Under the pieces are notes generated by a model. That model did no database searches, had not been told where the DNA came from, and worked only from the letters and a program-made list of their open reading frames with translations. A program made the translations under genes and the position numbers. 64,000 nt of DNA, from positions 868,001-932,000 of the forward strand of contig CM035354.1 of assembly GCA_020137815.1 (NCBI GenBank). Reading direction: 5' to 3'. Shown here in pieces: positions 1 through 21,695 of this stretch; the first letter of the stretch is position 1; each line of letters begins with the position of its first letter. The DNA comes from Hormiphora californensis (taxonomy: Eukaryota; Ctenophora; Tentaculata; Cydippida; Pleurobrachiidae).

Positions 1-2601
1 TGACCCGCCATTTTTGGCGTAATCGAGCACCATGACTCTCTCTCCCTGTGGTTTCACTCTCCTTCTATATCTACCTTTCTCTCCCCTCCCTCTCTCACAC
101 ACCGCTTCCCTTCCCAATTTAGAGCCATATATGCAACAGCATGCTGTACGCTAAACTGGGCCTGGATAAAACTGGTGTTTAAATAAATTTGTCAAAATCA
201 ATCCAAGGATGAGTCACAAAGCGAATTTTTTGTTGTCAAATGGAACTTCGGAGGAATTCAAACTTACCACGACCCAGCCCGCACGGAGAAAAACAACAAG
301 GCCAAAAATGTTGAGCATACAGGAGGTAAAGACGCCATCCCAGGTGCCGAAGAGGATTGGTTTCCTGATGAAGAAATTTGCTTTCCACCATTCCACCAAA
401 TAACTTTCCTGAAATACCCAAAAGGTTCAAAGTTAGGATCATTATGAGCAGCACTAATAGAAAATTAGGTACACTAACTACACGTATAAGCTTACGTCAA
501 TTTCATCCCATAGTTCTGTTTTCCTAGGCGAGGATCTACCCCGTGACTCCTCGTCCAGAAAGGGCTGGGCCATTATTTAGGCAACTACCTCCATCATTCC
601 CGGCCCTACAGTGGAGGTTTAGTCAGCAGTGAGTTCTTGATCAACTAACGGATGTCGAAAATTTGAGCAACAAGGTGGAATTGTTTATTGTCACTGACAG
701 AGCCTTAGGAGTTAGCCGTTAGGGCTAAGGACAGAGCTAAAAACTCAGAACTCAGCTCTGATACAGTATGGTGACTGGATAAAAACTAAATGTTAACAAT
801 TTAGGGATTGTATGATTGACAGGGACGAGCAGTTATATCAAGTGGGGCAATAGACTCATTTTATATTTAATTTATTACAGATTTGATTATTATATGTGTC
901 TACACGTATTTATATTCAGGCCGATGTTGGCCGCCACCCCCTTCTTGAGACAAATGAGCAGAGAGAGGGAGTATGAGAGTATGACGGTGTGTGGGTAATT
1001 TATTATAATTTATTCTATCCTTTTTCTTTTCTTGTATGGAAATACAATTAGGGATGAGATGGAAATACGTTCTTGGTGGTGTGTAAGCGGTAAGCCGTGA
1101 CGTCGCCGTAAACAGAGTGCGAAAGCCAAAATTGAACAACAAAACTTGGCATACGTTGCAGGCCCCTTATAATATAATATAAGGGGCCTGGAGGGAATAC
1201 CGCGCTAGGGGGGAATATATAATCAATAATATCTCCGGTTCCAGATAAGGTACAGAAATCGTTTTGGTAGCGTTGGAAAGAAGAAGATAACAGCTTTCAA
1301 ATGCAACCAGTTTCAGGTCTCTATCTTATCAGGAACAGGAGATATGAACCAAACTCCGCAAAATCGAGTGCGGTAAAATAAAAAAATTCGAAATTTTAAT
1401 TCAAATTTGAAACAAAGTGTTCCTGCAGGGACCTGTGACGTCACTTTTTGAAAACAACCAATCTTTGAACGGCTATTGCTCAGCCTCCTCAAGTCCAATT
1501 AACTTTTCTCAAAAACAGCAAGGTAGATAATTGTCAGATCTAACAGCTAGTGAAAGAATCAAGCCAAACGGACTTCAGGGGCCAAAGTTATAAGCACCGC
1601 CGTTTTTTCGACCGCAAAGTTATTTTCGACCCAGCCGAGCTCAGACCAAACGCGCGCGCGGCATTCCCTCCAGTCCCCTCGTTGCGGGGGTGCGCGCATG
1701 AGGGGGCTGCAGCGCATTCCAACAACAAAACTTGAAAATTTCACATTTTAAGAATTTCGGCTCAGTTATTTAAATACGTCCGCGCGGCGCCACCCACAGA
1801 ATGCGCAGATAAGTTTTGCGCGCTTCAAACCAGGTCTACATACTTGCGCGCAGCTGAACTCTCTGAAACGTTTGGCGTTCGCGCCCGCCGATGAGTCGTG
1901 GATTTTGGACGCGTGTACCTCCGGACCAAAATGTTGAATATTCCTATTTCGTGTATTTATCAGGAACAGATTGTAGGACACATAAACACACTGATATACG
2001 AGTCGAACGAAATAGATCTTACATAGAGATACATTTCCTTGGTCCCCAAATGACATGCAAAAACATTAAATTTTCAAAATCACACACACAATCACACACT
2101 CTAAAACAATCACTGACACAGTGGATCTCATTGATACGCCTACAATTCGTCTAGTTACATTACTAATTACACACACATTAATATCGTCAGGATATCTCAC
2201 ACAATGATTCAGAAAGTTCCAGATTATAGCAGTCCAAAAAGTATATCAGCAAAATATCCACCATTCCCGGAAAGTTTAGCTCCAAAAACATCTAATCCAC
2301 GCTCCAGGGGTACTCCCAGGGGTCCACGACTAGACTATAAGCGTATCAATTTTCTCCAGTCATTCACTTTTAGCTTTAGCGAGAGTCAGATATAATACAG
2401 GCTGGTCAACTAGGTAGTCTCCCCACACGACACACTGTAGAGGAATGTGGTTAGGAATGTAGAGGTGGTGGTTAGGAATGTAGAGGTGGTGCAGTTAGGA
2501 ATGTAGAGGTGGTGGTTAGGAATGTGGTTAGGAGAAGAATACATGGAGTGAAGAGAGAAAACAAAATGAGTGAAGAGATTACAGAGAGTGGAGGGATGGG
2601 G
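1..2601. other. Left flank, no gene recognised
   Basis: I see no conserved protein on either strand; open frames are under 100 codons and do not look coding. A 32-base palindrome at 1159-1190 (13-bp stem, CAGGCCCCTTATA arm) can form a hairpin. A short G+C-rich stretch with CG dinucleotides lies at 1640-1900. A tandem repeat (unit close to GGTTAGGAATGTAGAGGTGGT) lies at 2445-2530, just downstream of the SAC1 stop codon, so it may fall in that gene's 3' UTR. Confidence 0.5.
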
Positions 2602-7497
<4,896 letters not shown>

Positions 7498-8022
7498 GTC
7501 TTGCTAGTCTCTACTATAACACGATCAGATTTAGAGGAACTGTCAAAATAAAGTTGGCGTGTGGGGGGAATGTTGAGGAGTTGCTACTGTGGAATAGACA
7601 CTAGTGTACTAATAAGCTGGGGACTGGGGATCAGACAAGCAACAGAGAGGTGTGAATCTTGTGAGGGGTAAGGGGGAATGAACACAGGTGTCAAAGCTGC
7701 TCATAGTGTGTACTAATATTATGACAAATCATTGGAATCCAATAGTTATATACACTAGTAGTACACCGATTAGTAATGCCATGTAACATGTTGGACCTCA
7801 ATATTCCAGAACACACTGTTACATACTGACACTGCTGCTGTGTGCTTGTTATTGAGATTCGTGTGGGTGTGAGCAAAACACAAACAAGATATATAATATC
7901 ATGGAAATTGGAATATATAGCAAAACATTATTCAACATAATATATCTAACAATAAACCCTGAGATATCTGAACCAGCTCAGTCATATTTTATCTTTACAA
8001 ATTGTGCATTATATATCGCAAA

Positions 8023-10749
<2,727 letters not shown>

Positions 10750-11623
10750 GGCTACAAATAGAGAGAGACATGTGCCAACAAATAGAGAGAGAGATACATG
10801 GCTACAAATAGAGACATGTGACCCGACTGCAGGGGACTACGGTACATACCCTAGAGATCACACGCGACATCGCGAGAGAGAGCACAGCGCAGGATGGAGA
10901 GAAGGGGGGTGGGGCTCATGCCCTAACGGTGGCCTGGATTTCAGGCTGGTTTATAGGGATATCCTTGATCTAGACAGAGCGTGCTGTGGGTCTAACAAGG
11001 GGAGCTTTAACAGCTGACCAGTGGGGTTGTTTAAAATTAATTCCCAATGTAATAATAAACGGGTTTTTCGCCACAGAACAAAGCCACTTTTTCGCTTATT
11101 TTCTGTGGAAACTCTTTACTTATTTCCACTTTATTTCGTACACCAGGTTACCTCAGAGAAAACATCATCTTTCTTTCCAGCTCCTTTTTATAACAACCCC
11201 CCCCCCCCCCCTCTCTCTATCTCTCCAACAGATCGGCCAACAACTCCCTCTGTTTCACGCATTACCGCGTGTCAAATGATGACTCCCAGGTGCTGCTTGC
11301 TGGTTTGCAGTTGGGAGCACTGCTTGCTGCCCTCCTATCACGTGTGTGTGTTCCCGGGGCGGCCATGGGGCAATGTGTTTCTCAACCAGACATGCACAAT
11401 TTTATTAAACAAAGCAGAGAGAGAGAGAGATATGGAGCAAGGCTATATTGCCCTGGGAGCAGCAGGGATGCTGCATCCCCCTGTTATATCATGTGAGTGA
11501 GATCTTTAAAACCTGGAGAGAGAATGGAGAGAAAGAGAGCCGGGGGCTCGGGATTTTGCCCCCTACATAAGTGCACCTTTTAAAACTTTGTGAGAGAACA
11601 AAGAAGGAAGCTTCTTAGAAAAT

Positions 11624-11693
<70 letters not shown>

Positions 11694-13202
11694 TATCTTT
11701 CCTATTTCTCGCTCTATCATCATCAATCATCAGCAGGGAAACCAAGCATAAGGCATTTGTTTTGAGTGGTGAGATAAGTTGTCTTGGTTTATTATGTAAT
11801 GCCTCAAAAAGTGTACCAACTGGCAACTACCATCTCCATTAGAAGATAGGTGCACTATGAAGAACAATATTGCGTATAATTGCACCATTTCCCCCTCCGC
11901 TGATCACATCAATATGTTTGGTTTATTGCACCATACCCATGGCCCCTTCCTTCCCCTGGCCCCTGGCTGGTGCGTGTTTGACATATTGTAATAATATGCT
12001 CACGTCCCCACCACCTCCTCTGGCCCTGATGTGTTTGGTTCACGTGTGAGGGTGAGGTGAACTGTTTTTGGAAGTGTTATGGAGAAGAAAAAGACGGGTC
12101 TAAATAAAACTCTAGAACACACACACAAACATTTAAGAGACATGTATGTAGTACCGCAACAGAAATCAGATTTAATACACAACAACGCATTTTAAATGTG
12201 TGGAACACTGTTTTTGGTTGCACCCCTCTACCGCACATCTCTTTCGCAAAGTGGGAGATAGTGAGGAGATCTGATCCTCTATCTATCTCCTCGATCTATA
12301 ATCTAAACCTAGCTGCAAGATGGGCGGTAGAGGGGGCCAATGGAAGCTGGGGATGGTGCATGCATGAGGAGGGTGGTGTGGGGAACTGATATACCTTCAC
12401 GTGAAATAAACAATTTCAAATACAGTGTACAATGAGGTTTACCGTTCTCTCTCTTCTGACTTGATCATCATTGAACAAATAGATATATTCAACAAATAAA
12501 TCAAACACTTTCCCTCTCTTATTTAGGGATCACGGAGAGACAAATTTAATTTACGCATGCATTAATTCTCTCTTCTCATACAACTAACAAAATATTGGTT
12601 AGTATAGCGTTCCAACACACGTTCAATAACTAATGACGACCAGGCATCTCGCTTTTACTACTAATAACCCTTTAACAGTCCTAATAATAACTGGCTCAAT
12701 CTCACACGTGTTTCTCTGTTTAGTACGTGAGCAGCACCGAACCTCAGTTTAAAATACAGTTTCTTGAGTGAGTTGATATCGCGTGTAATTACACGTGTTT
12801 TGTGTGTGATTTGGAAATAATCAACAAATGATGGAGGATGTATATATTAGCTATTTACAAAATTGTGATATATTAATAATGTTAATGTCCTAAAAATTAA
12901 CGGAGCTCTAGAAACTTTTCACACAACAATTGACACAACAACGCATCATATAGCTCAACTGTACTTGACTCATGTGTGATGCTATCGTTGCACCTCTCTA
13001 AAAGATAACCCGCTATCTCCAACTATTATCAGATCACTAGATATACAACAGATACATATCTCTCACTAGTTCACGTTACAGTCACATGAGCAGGCGACAG
13101 TGTCGGCGTGTCCTTCATTATCACCTCACTATTAAACTGTTGCGTCTGATGGAAGTCATCTGTAACATCTAACACTATCATCCTGTAGGTGTGTCGTACT
13201 GC
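10750..13202. other. Region between the M13 peptidase and zinc-finger genes, no gene recognised
   Basis: It holds the upstream region of the peptidase gene and probably the 3' UTR of the zinc-finger gene. A poly-C run lies at about 11,197-11,211 and a (GA)n tract at 11,624-11,690. From about 11,850 to 13,200 it is A+T-rich, with no open frame that looks coding. Confidence 0.5.
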
Positions 13203-14945
13203 TCACAACAGGGGCTGTTGGTGGTGCAGGGGCAGATGATGGGAGAGCTGGTTGCCGTCTTTAGAATGTCCTGGTTTATTCGAGTTGATCACATTTTGGA
13301 TGTCAAACGTGGTCTGCTGCTGTGCCAGGATATGTTGTTGTAATTGTTGCTGGTGTAACTGTTGTTGCAGTTGTTGTTGCAGCGTCAGCTCTCTCGCGTG
13401 GTTATCGCTCATGTCCCGGATCCGCTGTTTTAGTTCGTCCAGGGGATCATCGGCCTTCCGTTTCTCTCCGATCTGGTGGATCACTTTCCCGGCGGTGGCT
13501 GATTTTAGCGCCACATCCAGGAGGGTCTGGTCCAGGGAAGGGGTAACGACATGGTGCTGCTGGGTGGGTTGCTTTGGTGGTTGGTCTTTCTTCTGGGAAT
13601 GGACTGTGCTAATATGGAACTTCATGTGATCCTTTCGACCGAACTTCTTCCCACAGTCCTCACAGGTAAACCGTTTGATCTTCTGATGTATGGTCTCGTG
13701 GTGGCGTTTCAGTGCTCCTGGGGATCCAAAGGTTTTCTTACAGATGTCACAGATGATCTTCTTGATGTGACTGTGCCGGGTTGCAATGTGTCGTTCCATC
13801 TGGTAGGAGTACTGGAAGGTCTGCCCACAATCACTACAGAACAACTTCTCCTTCGAGGACCGCTTTGTGGGTGTAGGGGCGGGGAGACTGGGTGGAGGGG
13901 CCTGCGGTTGGGGCGGTTCGATTGTGATTTCAGGCTCCAACAGGTGTTGGATGGGGAAGAAGCTTGTAGTGGGGATCTGTGTGTACATCTGCTGAGGTTC
14001 ACTCTTGATCAACACCTGAAGCTCATGGGCTACTGCGTTGTTAGCTGAGAGGGCCTGTGAGAGGGCCGTTACAGCATCTTTATTCCGAGGGGATGGATCA
14101 TTGAACACATCAAACAGCGCTTTTACCTCATCCATGTAGTTCTTTAGTTCGGAAACTTGTTTCTCCAGCTTTTGGGTGTCCTTCGGGGCCTCTGTAACAT
14201 TCCCGTTCTCACACTTGTTCTCATCAGTCGATTTGGTGGGGGATTCAAAGGAGGGAGGTGGCAGGGGGGACTGGCTGGAGGGGGTACCCACGGTTGGGTT
14301 AGGGGTACCGATGGTGGGATTAGGGGTACCGATGGTGGGATTAGGGGTACCGATGGTGGGATTAGGGGTACCGATGCTGGGGTTAGGGGTACCGACGGTT
14401 GGGTTAGGGGTACCGTTGGATACAACTGGTGGTTGAGGGCTGCTCATAGGAGGCGAGGCTGGGGCCGTGACTGCTGATGAGGTGGCATTACCAGGACTGT
14501 TTGCAGCGTTTGTAGTGTTAGTTGTTGTGTTGTTATTTTGGAGCTGTTTCAGCTGGAGCTGGATGTTCTGGTTGATTTGATTCACCCACCCGGCCTTATC
14601 ACCATTCTCCAACTTCACCTCGGGCTTGGGGGCCAACTTCCTTAGCGCCTCGGGGACAGCAGGCGGGGTTGTCACAGCAGGGGCAGTTGAAGTGGTTGAT
14701 GATTTGCTGCTGGGTCCCTGAAGGAGCTTGTTTGCCTCCCCGATCAAGATGAAGTTCTTCACAACATCGAGACACGCCTGCTCTGTTTCATGGTACAGCT
14801 TCGCCACGATGGTGGTGTCGGCATTGAAGGTGGGACACACTTCATACAAGGTCTTGAGGAGCCTTTCCAGGACTGATGAGCTCAGGAGCTGACAAAGAAC
14901 ATGCCATTTCAGGCTTTCCTCGTTCAAACGTAGCAACTGATCCAT
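13203..14945 (-). CDS. C2H2 zinc-finger protein with Gln-rich tail
   Basis: A single open frame of 580 codons. Residues 1-80 are a leucine-rich, probably helical domain that I do not recognise. A low-complexity Ser/Thr/Pro/Asn region follows, with seven short GTPNP(T/S) repeats at about residues 177-220. A short coiled-coil-like stretch (KLEKQVSELKNYMDEVKALF) lies at about 255-280. Three adjacent C2H2 fingers lie at about 366-448 (CSDC, CDIC and CEDC pairs, each with two His). The tail has a QLQQQLHQQQLQQ run. Fingers plus a Gln-rich tail suggest a nuclear DNA-binding regulator; targets are unknown. The sequence just upstream of the ATG reads as a splice acceptor (CCCAG, then GG, then ATG), so a 5' UTR exon probably lies upstream in the GA-rich region. 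No orthologue name is offered. Confidence 0.85.
   Translation of the reverse strand: MDQLLRLNEESLKWHVLCQLLSSSVLERLLKTLYEVCPTFNADTTIVAKLYHETEQACLDVVKNFILIGEANKLLQGPSSKSSTTSTAPAVTTPPAVPEALRKLAPKPEVKLENGDKAGWVNQINQNIQLQLKQLQNNNTTTNTTNAANSPGNATSSAVTAPASPPMSSPQPPVVSNGTPNPTVGTPNPSIGTPNPTIGTPNPTIGTPNPTIGTPNPTVGTPSSQSPLPPPSFESPTKSTDENKCENGNVTEAPKDTQKLEKQVSELKNYMDEVKALFDVFNDPSPRNKDAVTALSQALSANNAVAHELQVLIKSEPQQMYTQIPTTSFFPIQHLLEPEITIEPPQPQAPPPSLPAPTPTKRSSKEKLFCSDCGQTFQYSYQMERHIATRHSHIKKIICDICKKTFGSPGALKRHHETIHQKIKRFTCEDCGKKFGRKDHMKFHISTVHSQKKDQPPKQPTQQHHVVTPSLDQTLLDVALKSATAGKVIHQIGEKRKADDPLDELKQRIRDMSDNHARELTLQQQLQQQLHQQQLQQHILAQQQTTFDIQNVINSNKPGHSKDGNQLSHHLPLHHQQPLL
14285..14412. repeat. 24-bp coding minisatellite in the zinc-finger gene
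   Basis: About six tandem units close to GGGGTACCGATGGTGGGATT on the plus strand. Each encodes eight residues of the GTPNPTI type, so copy-number changes keep the frame. Confidence 0.85.
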
Positions 14946-16532
14946 CCCTGGGAGTAAGGAGATATTTAGTTTGATGAAGGAGTAAAAATAATAGATATCA
15001 AAATAAGGCAGGGGAATATTTGTTAGATAGAGGCACGTGAGTAGACGACAAAATTAACAACTGCAAGAGAGAGAAACAAGGACTAGGCACACGTAGTAGT
15101 ATCAAGTGTTCTGGGCAGTTTAACTGTTCCGGTCCGTGGCAGTCAAGGTCATGTGAGAGAGGGGGGACCACAGCACCACCATCTTGAGACCACTGGCTAC
15201 AAGTTACAACAACAAAATAAAGAAATAAAGATAGATAGATAGGAGGAGAGGGAGGTGGATCAACACACAGACAGATGGTCTATAGGATGGCAAATTAGCC
15301 GTACCTCACTGTAGTGCACATTAAATATAGGTAGAGAGGGAGAGAGAGGGAGGGAGAGAGAGATAGAGAGGGAGGGAGAGAGAGAGAGAGAGAGAGTCTC
15401 CTCCTCTTGGTTTTGTGGTCTCCACCAATAGTACGATAGATCTATAGACCGTTATTGGACTCCATTAATTAGAAGTATGAACGATAAGAGTAAGACAGTG
15501 CATTTCCGCCACGCGCCCTGATCCTCATGTCTTGAGCGAACAGAGAGAGAGAGAGAGGAGGAGGGAGGAGGAGGAGGAGGGAGGGAGAGAAAGGGATGGA
15601 GAGAAAGGGAGGATGGAGAGAAAGGGATAGAGAGAAAGGGAGGATGAAGAGAAAGGGAGGATGGAGAGAAAGGGATGGATAGAGAGGGTAGATCGGTCCG
15701 CGACCGCACTGGTAATGACCTGACTTAGGGGGGGAGCTCTGTAGTGATGGGAGGAGCCGTGTAGAGAGGACCACCTCCCTGGATCAGATAGAGAGAGAAG
15801 TGAGAAAGATAGAGAGAGAGAGAGAGAGGAGTGAGAAAATTAGGCACACACCACCATCGAGGAGGATAGATTAAGATAGATTACGATCTCGAAGGCTAGA
15901 GCTATCCCAATATAGCCGTGCGATATATAACGACCAAGCTACCTCTCTCGGTGAGCATGCTGCATGATGTCTGTCAGACCTGATTTTATATAGCGGGGAG
16001 GGAGGGTCGCAAATCTCGAATTATGCGTTAGAGTCGATAAGATGGCGAAATTCACGACGCAGAGGAGGAGCTATCTCTTCATACTCGATGACATAGGACG
16101 CTATTGTTTGCGTTAAATCAGCTGAACAGCAAATCGGCCCCTGAGTACTGTTTTACAAGTTTCCTCCCTTCCCAGAACTTCCGGTAGTAGTCTAGGAGAA
16201 TGGAGGGAGAGAGAGGAAGAGGACACATGCAGAGGGAATGGAGGGGGACACAGAGAGGGGCAGGACACATGCAGAGCTGGAGATGGCATATATATGCAGA
16301 GAACTTGAACAAAGAACAAAGAAGAGGAAGGTGAAAAAGGGGCGGGTACCTTGGGCACATCCGTCAAAAGGAAAGAGGAACCAAGGAACGAAAAGAACTC
16401 ATATGGGGAAAGAAGGGGGCTCAGCTGTCGCCCTGGTATAATATGAAGTCATAATCGCATTAAACCAAAGCAGAGCAAGCTCAACAACATGTGGTGGGGG
16501 GATCAAAATAACCCCAACAGATGAGGTGCCCA

Positions 16533-16629
<97 letters not shown>

Positions 16630-17009
16630 GGGAGAGAGAGATAGAAAGAAGAGGGACTGCTCCTGCAGCCGGGGCCAGGGTACCGAAATAGTCGCACAAA
16701 CCATATAATGTCATTATCGGACATTTGTGAAGAGAAGGGGGTTAAAAATGGTGACAAGACCAGATGTGGGAGAGAGGGAGGGAGAGAGAGAGAGAGAGAG
16801 AGAGAAAAAGAAAGAGGGAGAGTTCATATATTATGCTGGTATAATGTTTTTTATTGGGAAACGAGTTAACGTTGTAAACAGGATGGGCCGGGCGGTGTTT
16901 TGGTCACAAACAATTTAATGCACCCTGGTTATATTGGAACTACCGACGAGAAGCAGAATACTTGGCAACTGTCATAACCCAGGTCACACAAAGATAGTGG
17001 TCCTGTACT

Positions 17010-17300
17010 TGGTTACACTCACAGCCACCATGTTAACCATGTCACCTGTCACCATGGCAACTGTTAGTGACACTCACAGTCACCATGCAGGTAACTGTTA
17101 GTGACACCAACTGTTACCATGGTAACTGTTAGTGACACCAACAGTTACCATGCAGGTAACTGTTAGTGACACCAACAGTTACCATGTCACCTGTCACCAT
17201 GGTAACTGTTAGTGACACTCACAGTCACCATGGTAACCGGTGGTAAATGTTAGTGACACTCACAGTCACCATGTTAATCATGTCACCATGGTTACTGTTA
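17010..17300. repeat. Minisatellite with palindromic units
   Basis: Variant units of about 30-40 bp contain GTTAGTGACAC and (C/A)AGT(T/C)ACCATG. ACCATGGT recurs as a palindromic node, so single units can fold on themselves. Not coding. Confidence 0.8.
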
Positions 17301-17512
17301 CTAGATCTGGTACTCAGAGCAGCTTCCCCCAAGCTGGTTACGGCATCACCGGGGGAGGAGGAAGGACATGAGCTCACACAAAGGAAGGAGCATAGTACCC
17401 TGCAACGGCCAACCAATGGAACGACGTGGTATAATAAAGGTAGGGGCGAGTTCCTGTAGTAGTAAAGAGAGAGAGAGAGAGAGAGAAGGGGGAGAGAGAG
17501 AGAGAGAGAGGG

Positions 17513-17599
<87 letters not shown>

Positions 17600-18508
17600 G
17601 AGACAGAGCTAGCTCTCAGCATTTCAAAAACACCCTTTAACAGTAAAGTGCGATGGGTAAAGCTGAGGATTGCAGTAATCCCGTGTGGCTACTACCTTCT
17701 CCCACTATTAGAGAGCCCCTCTCTCTCTGCCCTCTCTCTCTCTCTCCCTCTCACCAAACCCCGATGAGGAAAATGGGGAGGACCTATCAGGTATCATCCA
17801 ACTAAAACGGTGCACCCAATCCCCCACGATGATGCTGACGACAGTTCACACCCTCTCATATCCTCCCTTCTCTCTCTCCCTCTCCCCTCTCTCTCCATCT
17901 TTCTCTCTCTCTCTCTATCAGTGTTTCTCCCTCTCAGCGGGGGAGCGTACCAAAAACTTGCGATCCAAGAAAAACGGCCGGATGACGGAGTCACGTGTGG
18001 AAAATGGAGGACGCTGATTGGTGTAGAGGAGGCTTGTATTGGCTCGAAGTGCCCGGTTGCTTAATTAAGATGATGAGGTAGATCGCAGCAGCAGCACTCC
18101 CTGGGGTCAAGCAACGCTCCAACCCACCCCCAGCTGAGTCACCCCCTCCACAATCTCAATCTCACCCTCTATATCACTTTCTCGCTCTCCATCTCATTCC
18201 AGTGAATCTCTCTCTCTCTCATTCGTCATCTCTCTCTCCCTTCTCTCACCACTATCCGGACACGGCAAAGCGAAGCCAACAACCTGTGGATCACGTGATC
18301 TCCTTGGAATCGGTGTTACCATGGTAACCCATCTCAGAGAGGGGCAACAGGAATACCAAATAAAATGTAACTAATGCGAATACTATATAGTAATTACCCT
18401 CCAGTATTGCCCTCCAGTACTATACTAGAATAGCGGACTAGCTAATAATTGGACCAGTTCTCTTCTAGTGGCACAATCACTGGGGAAGAGAGTAGGGTAC
18501 CAGGTGGA

Positions 18509-18634
<126 letters not shown>

Positions 18635-18953
18635 GAGAGAGATGGGGAGAAAGGAAGAGAGTGGATGCATATACCAAATGAAAATATGAAATAAGGTAAA
18701 GCAGTTCACGACCGATGGGTAAAATAATACGAAGAGAAGGCGATGGGGAGAGAGAGACAGGGAGCGAGAGTGATGGGGAGAGAGAAAGAGTGAGGGAGCG
18801 AGAGAGAGTGAGCGAAATAGAGGGTACAGCAGTACTAGGAGGTTAAAGAGATTGGCTTGATGTATTACAAGTCCAGGGGGTTGAAGGGTTGGTAGGGTGT
18901 GAGAGAAGGGAGAAGCAATTGAGCAGAGGCAGTACCTGGGTTCAGATTGAAGT

Positions 18954-18989
<36 letters not shown>

Positions 18990-18990
18990 T

Positions 18991-19060
<70 letters not shown>

Positions 19061-19181
19061 CGATCATATTGAGGAATGGAAGAGTTAGGGGGAGGTCCTG
19101 GGTTCAAGGGTAGAGATCTAACAAGTGGTGTCAATCAAATTAATTTAACTGCATACACTTCACCAAGCAAGGTGCCTGGTC

Positions 19182-19224
<43 letters not shown>

Positions 19225-19790
19225 GAGAGAGAGACTTACTTTTGAGTAAGTATCTCTCTAGTGAAAAAGAGTGATGTGAAGGGATGTGGATACTCAGGAA
19301 AGCTAGTTATGGGATATAATACGACTGAAGGAGAATGAAAGTGAGGGTGTGGGAGAAAGGGATGGGGAGCGAGAGGAAGATAGAGAGAGAGGGATAGTTT
19401 CCGAAGATTCATTGCATAAGGTAAAAAGGAGGAAGAGTAATTCATCTGGTTATCAAATGAATTCAGACAAATTGCTTGAACAAAAACTTAAATATTATGA
19501 TGAAAACAAGATTAACTATTTGCTAACTTTTGATATTATCGCAATCTAAACCAAGATAAGACATTGCAAAAGTCAAGCGACCCTCCCCTGCAAATAAGAG
19601 ACACTTCAAAAGACACTTCAAAAGACACTCCAAATAAGAGACACTTCAAGCAAAAGACCAGGAAAAAATCTGTAACCAGCAAAAACCTTGTTGTGGGGTG
19701 TGGAGGAGCAAGCAAGGAGGTAAAATAAAAAGTCTCCCCCCACTTGAGGCACCCTGTTAGTAGGGAAGGATGAGAGAGAGAGAGAGTGAG

Positions 19791-19827
<37 letters not shown>

Positions 19828-19994
19828 AAGAGAGAGAGCTAAGAATAGCTTACTCTTTAAAACTCTTCAACCAAAAAAGATAATGGGGGTGCCACCCCCG
19901 GAGAAGCCCTCTCAATCTCTTCCCAAATTTACTCACCAAACCACTCACGCTTTTACCGGTTATATAGTGCTATCTTTTAACTAAAAAGGAGAGG

Positions 19995-20090
<96 letters not shown>

Positions 20091-21636
20091 ATGCTTTTTG
20101 GGAAGAGTAGATCGTTTCTAGATTGGGAGGAAGGCCCAATAAGAATTAAGGGAACGGGCGCTAACACAAATTACGATGTGGGGAAGCAGAAAAATTTTGT
20201 GCATTTGGGAACGGATTTTAGAGTGAGGGAGAGAATTAGAAGACAGAGAGGGAGAGGTGAGATACATCAGCAGCCGGGGACAGAAAGGTAATGGAGGGTG
20301 AAAGGTGGGGCTCACTATGTAGCAAATGGGAAATAATACCGTGTGAATTATGGGGATGGTAAATGCATAATACCAAATCTATTAGTTCTCTCTCAACCCC
20401 CCATAACGGGAGGGGGAGAGAGGCCTTCTATTAGCTCTCAACTCTCTCTTGGGGCCCAGATCGGGGGAGAAAGAGGGGTTCCTATACATTAGTTGATACA
20501 AGGAGTGGTTGTTCTTACAGATAATATATTGTCATGCAGTAACAACAGGAATCTAGTTAGGCTTGATAAGACTGTGTGGCGAAAAAAACGATTTTCGGAA
20601 AGTTATAAAAAGCAAACACGGATCATCAACTTCTGCGATTAGAAAACACGGAGCAACTAACACTTCGGCTATTAGAAAAAGGTCGGAAAGAGCTCAAGAA
20701 ACTTGGGGAGGCAGAGAAGGGGAGGGAGAGAGAGAGAGGGGGCAGCAAGCACACTACAAGCACCAGAGCTAGGGTGCGTTTCGGTGGACCACACCACGTG
20801 ATACGCTGCATAGCTTGAGAGTAGCAAGCTCTCTCACAAGCAACCCCACAAGAAAAACTCTCATAGTGAGAGAGGGGAAGAGAGGGAGAGAGAGAGAGGG
20901 GAAGAGAGAAGGAGGCAGAGACAGAAAGAGAAGGAGAAAGAGAAGGAGAGAGAGATTGTCCCCCAATGTGGCTGCTTTTAAGCACGAAGTGCAGTGTTTG
21001 GCAACTGCTGAAGGGTTACTAGGGTGACTATGCTCATCTAACTGAGAGAGGAAGAGAGAAGGAGGGAGAGAGAGAGAAGGGGAGAAAGCCACCAGTGGTG
21101 CTCTATGGTGCATGTTATCAATAGAGGGGGGAGTTGAAAGGTGGAGTAGTCAGTGATGATCTGTTCTCTTACCGTTCACCGGGGCAGCGCCACGTTTACA
21201 ACTAGAATGAAAGGAAATGAGAAGGAGAGAGATAGAGAGAGGGGAGAGGATAGGGAGAGAGAGATGAAAGGGAAGAGAGGGAAAGATAGTTATAGAGCTA
21301 GAAGCGCATATTAAGAAGAAGAAGGAGCACTTTTTAACACAGACCACGTGAGAAAATGAGAACAGCTGCGCTCCGGGAGCTTTGTAAAACAATGGGGGAA
21401 CTAAGAAAGGTGCAGTGCTGGGTGAATGGGTAGTCAGGTAAGGTTACCACCACCACACCTCTATCTCCCAAACAGAGCTTCCAACCACCAAGGGGACAGC
21501 TGTGCTGTGTGCTTTATCTCCCCCACCATAAAACACACAAAGGGAACCACCACGAGAGAGAGCGACGGAGAGAGAGAGGGGAGTATATAGACAGGTGCTC
21601 TCGTGAGGTGAGCTTCCCGGAAGTAGCTCCCAAAGT

Positions 21637-21695
<59 letters not shown>

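Noticed and set aside
13252-14477. Long plus-strand frames opposite the zinc-finger gene
   Set aside because: They are shadows of the minus-strand coding sequence, rich in Cys, Gly and Trp as expected from antisense of its repeats.
17010-17300. CRISPR-like array of repeats and spacers
   Set aside because: Units vary in length and sequence, there are no unique spacers, and the DNA is a eukaryotic minisatellite.
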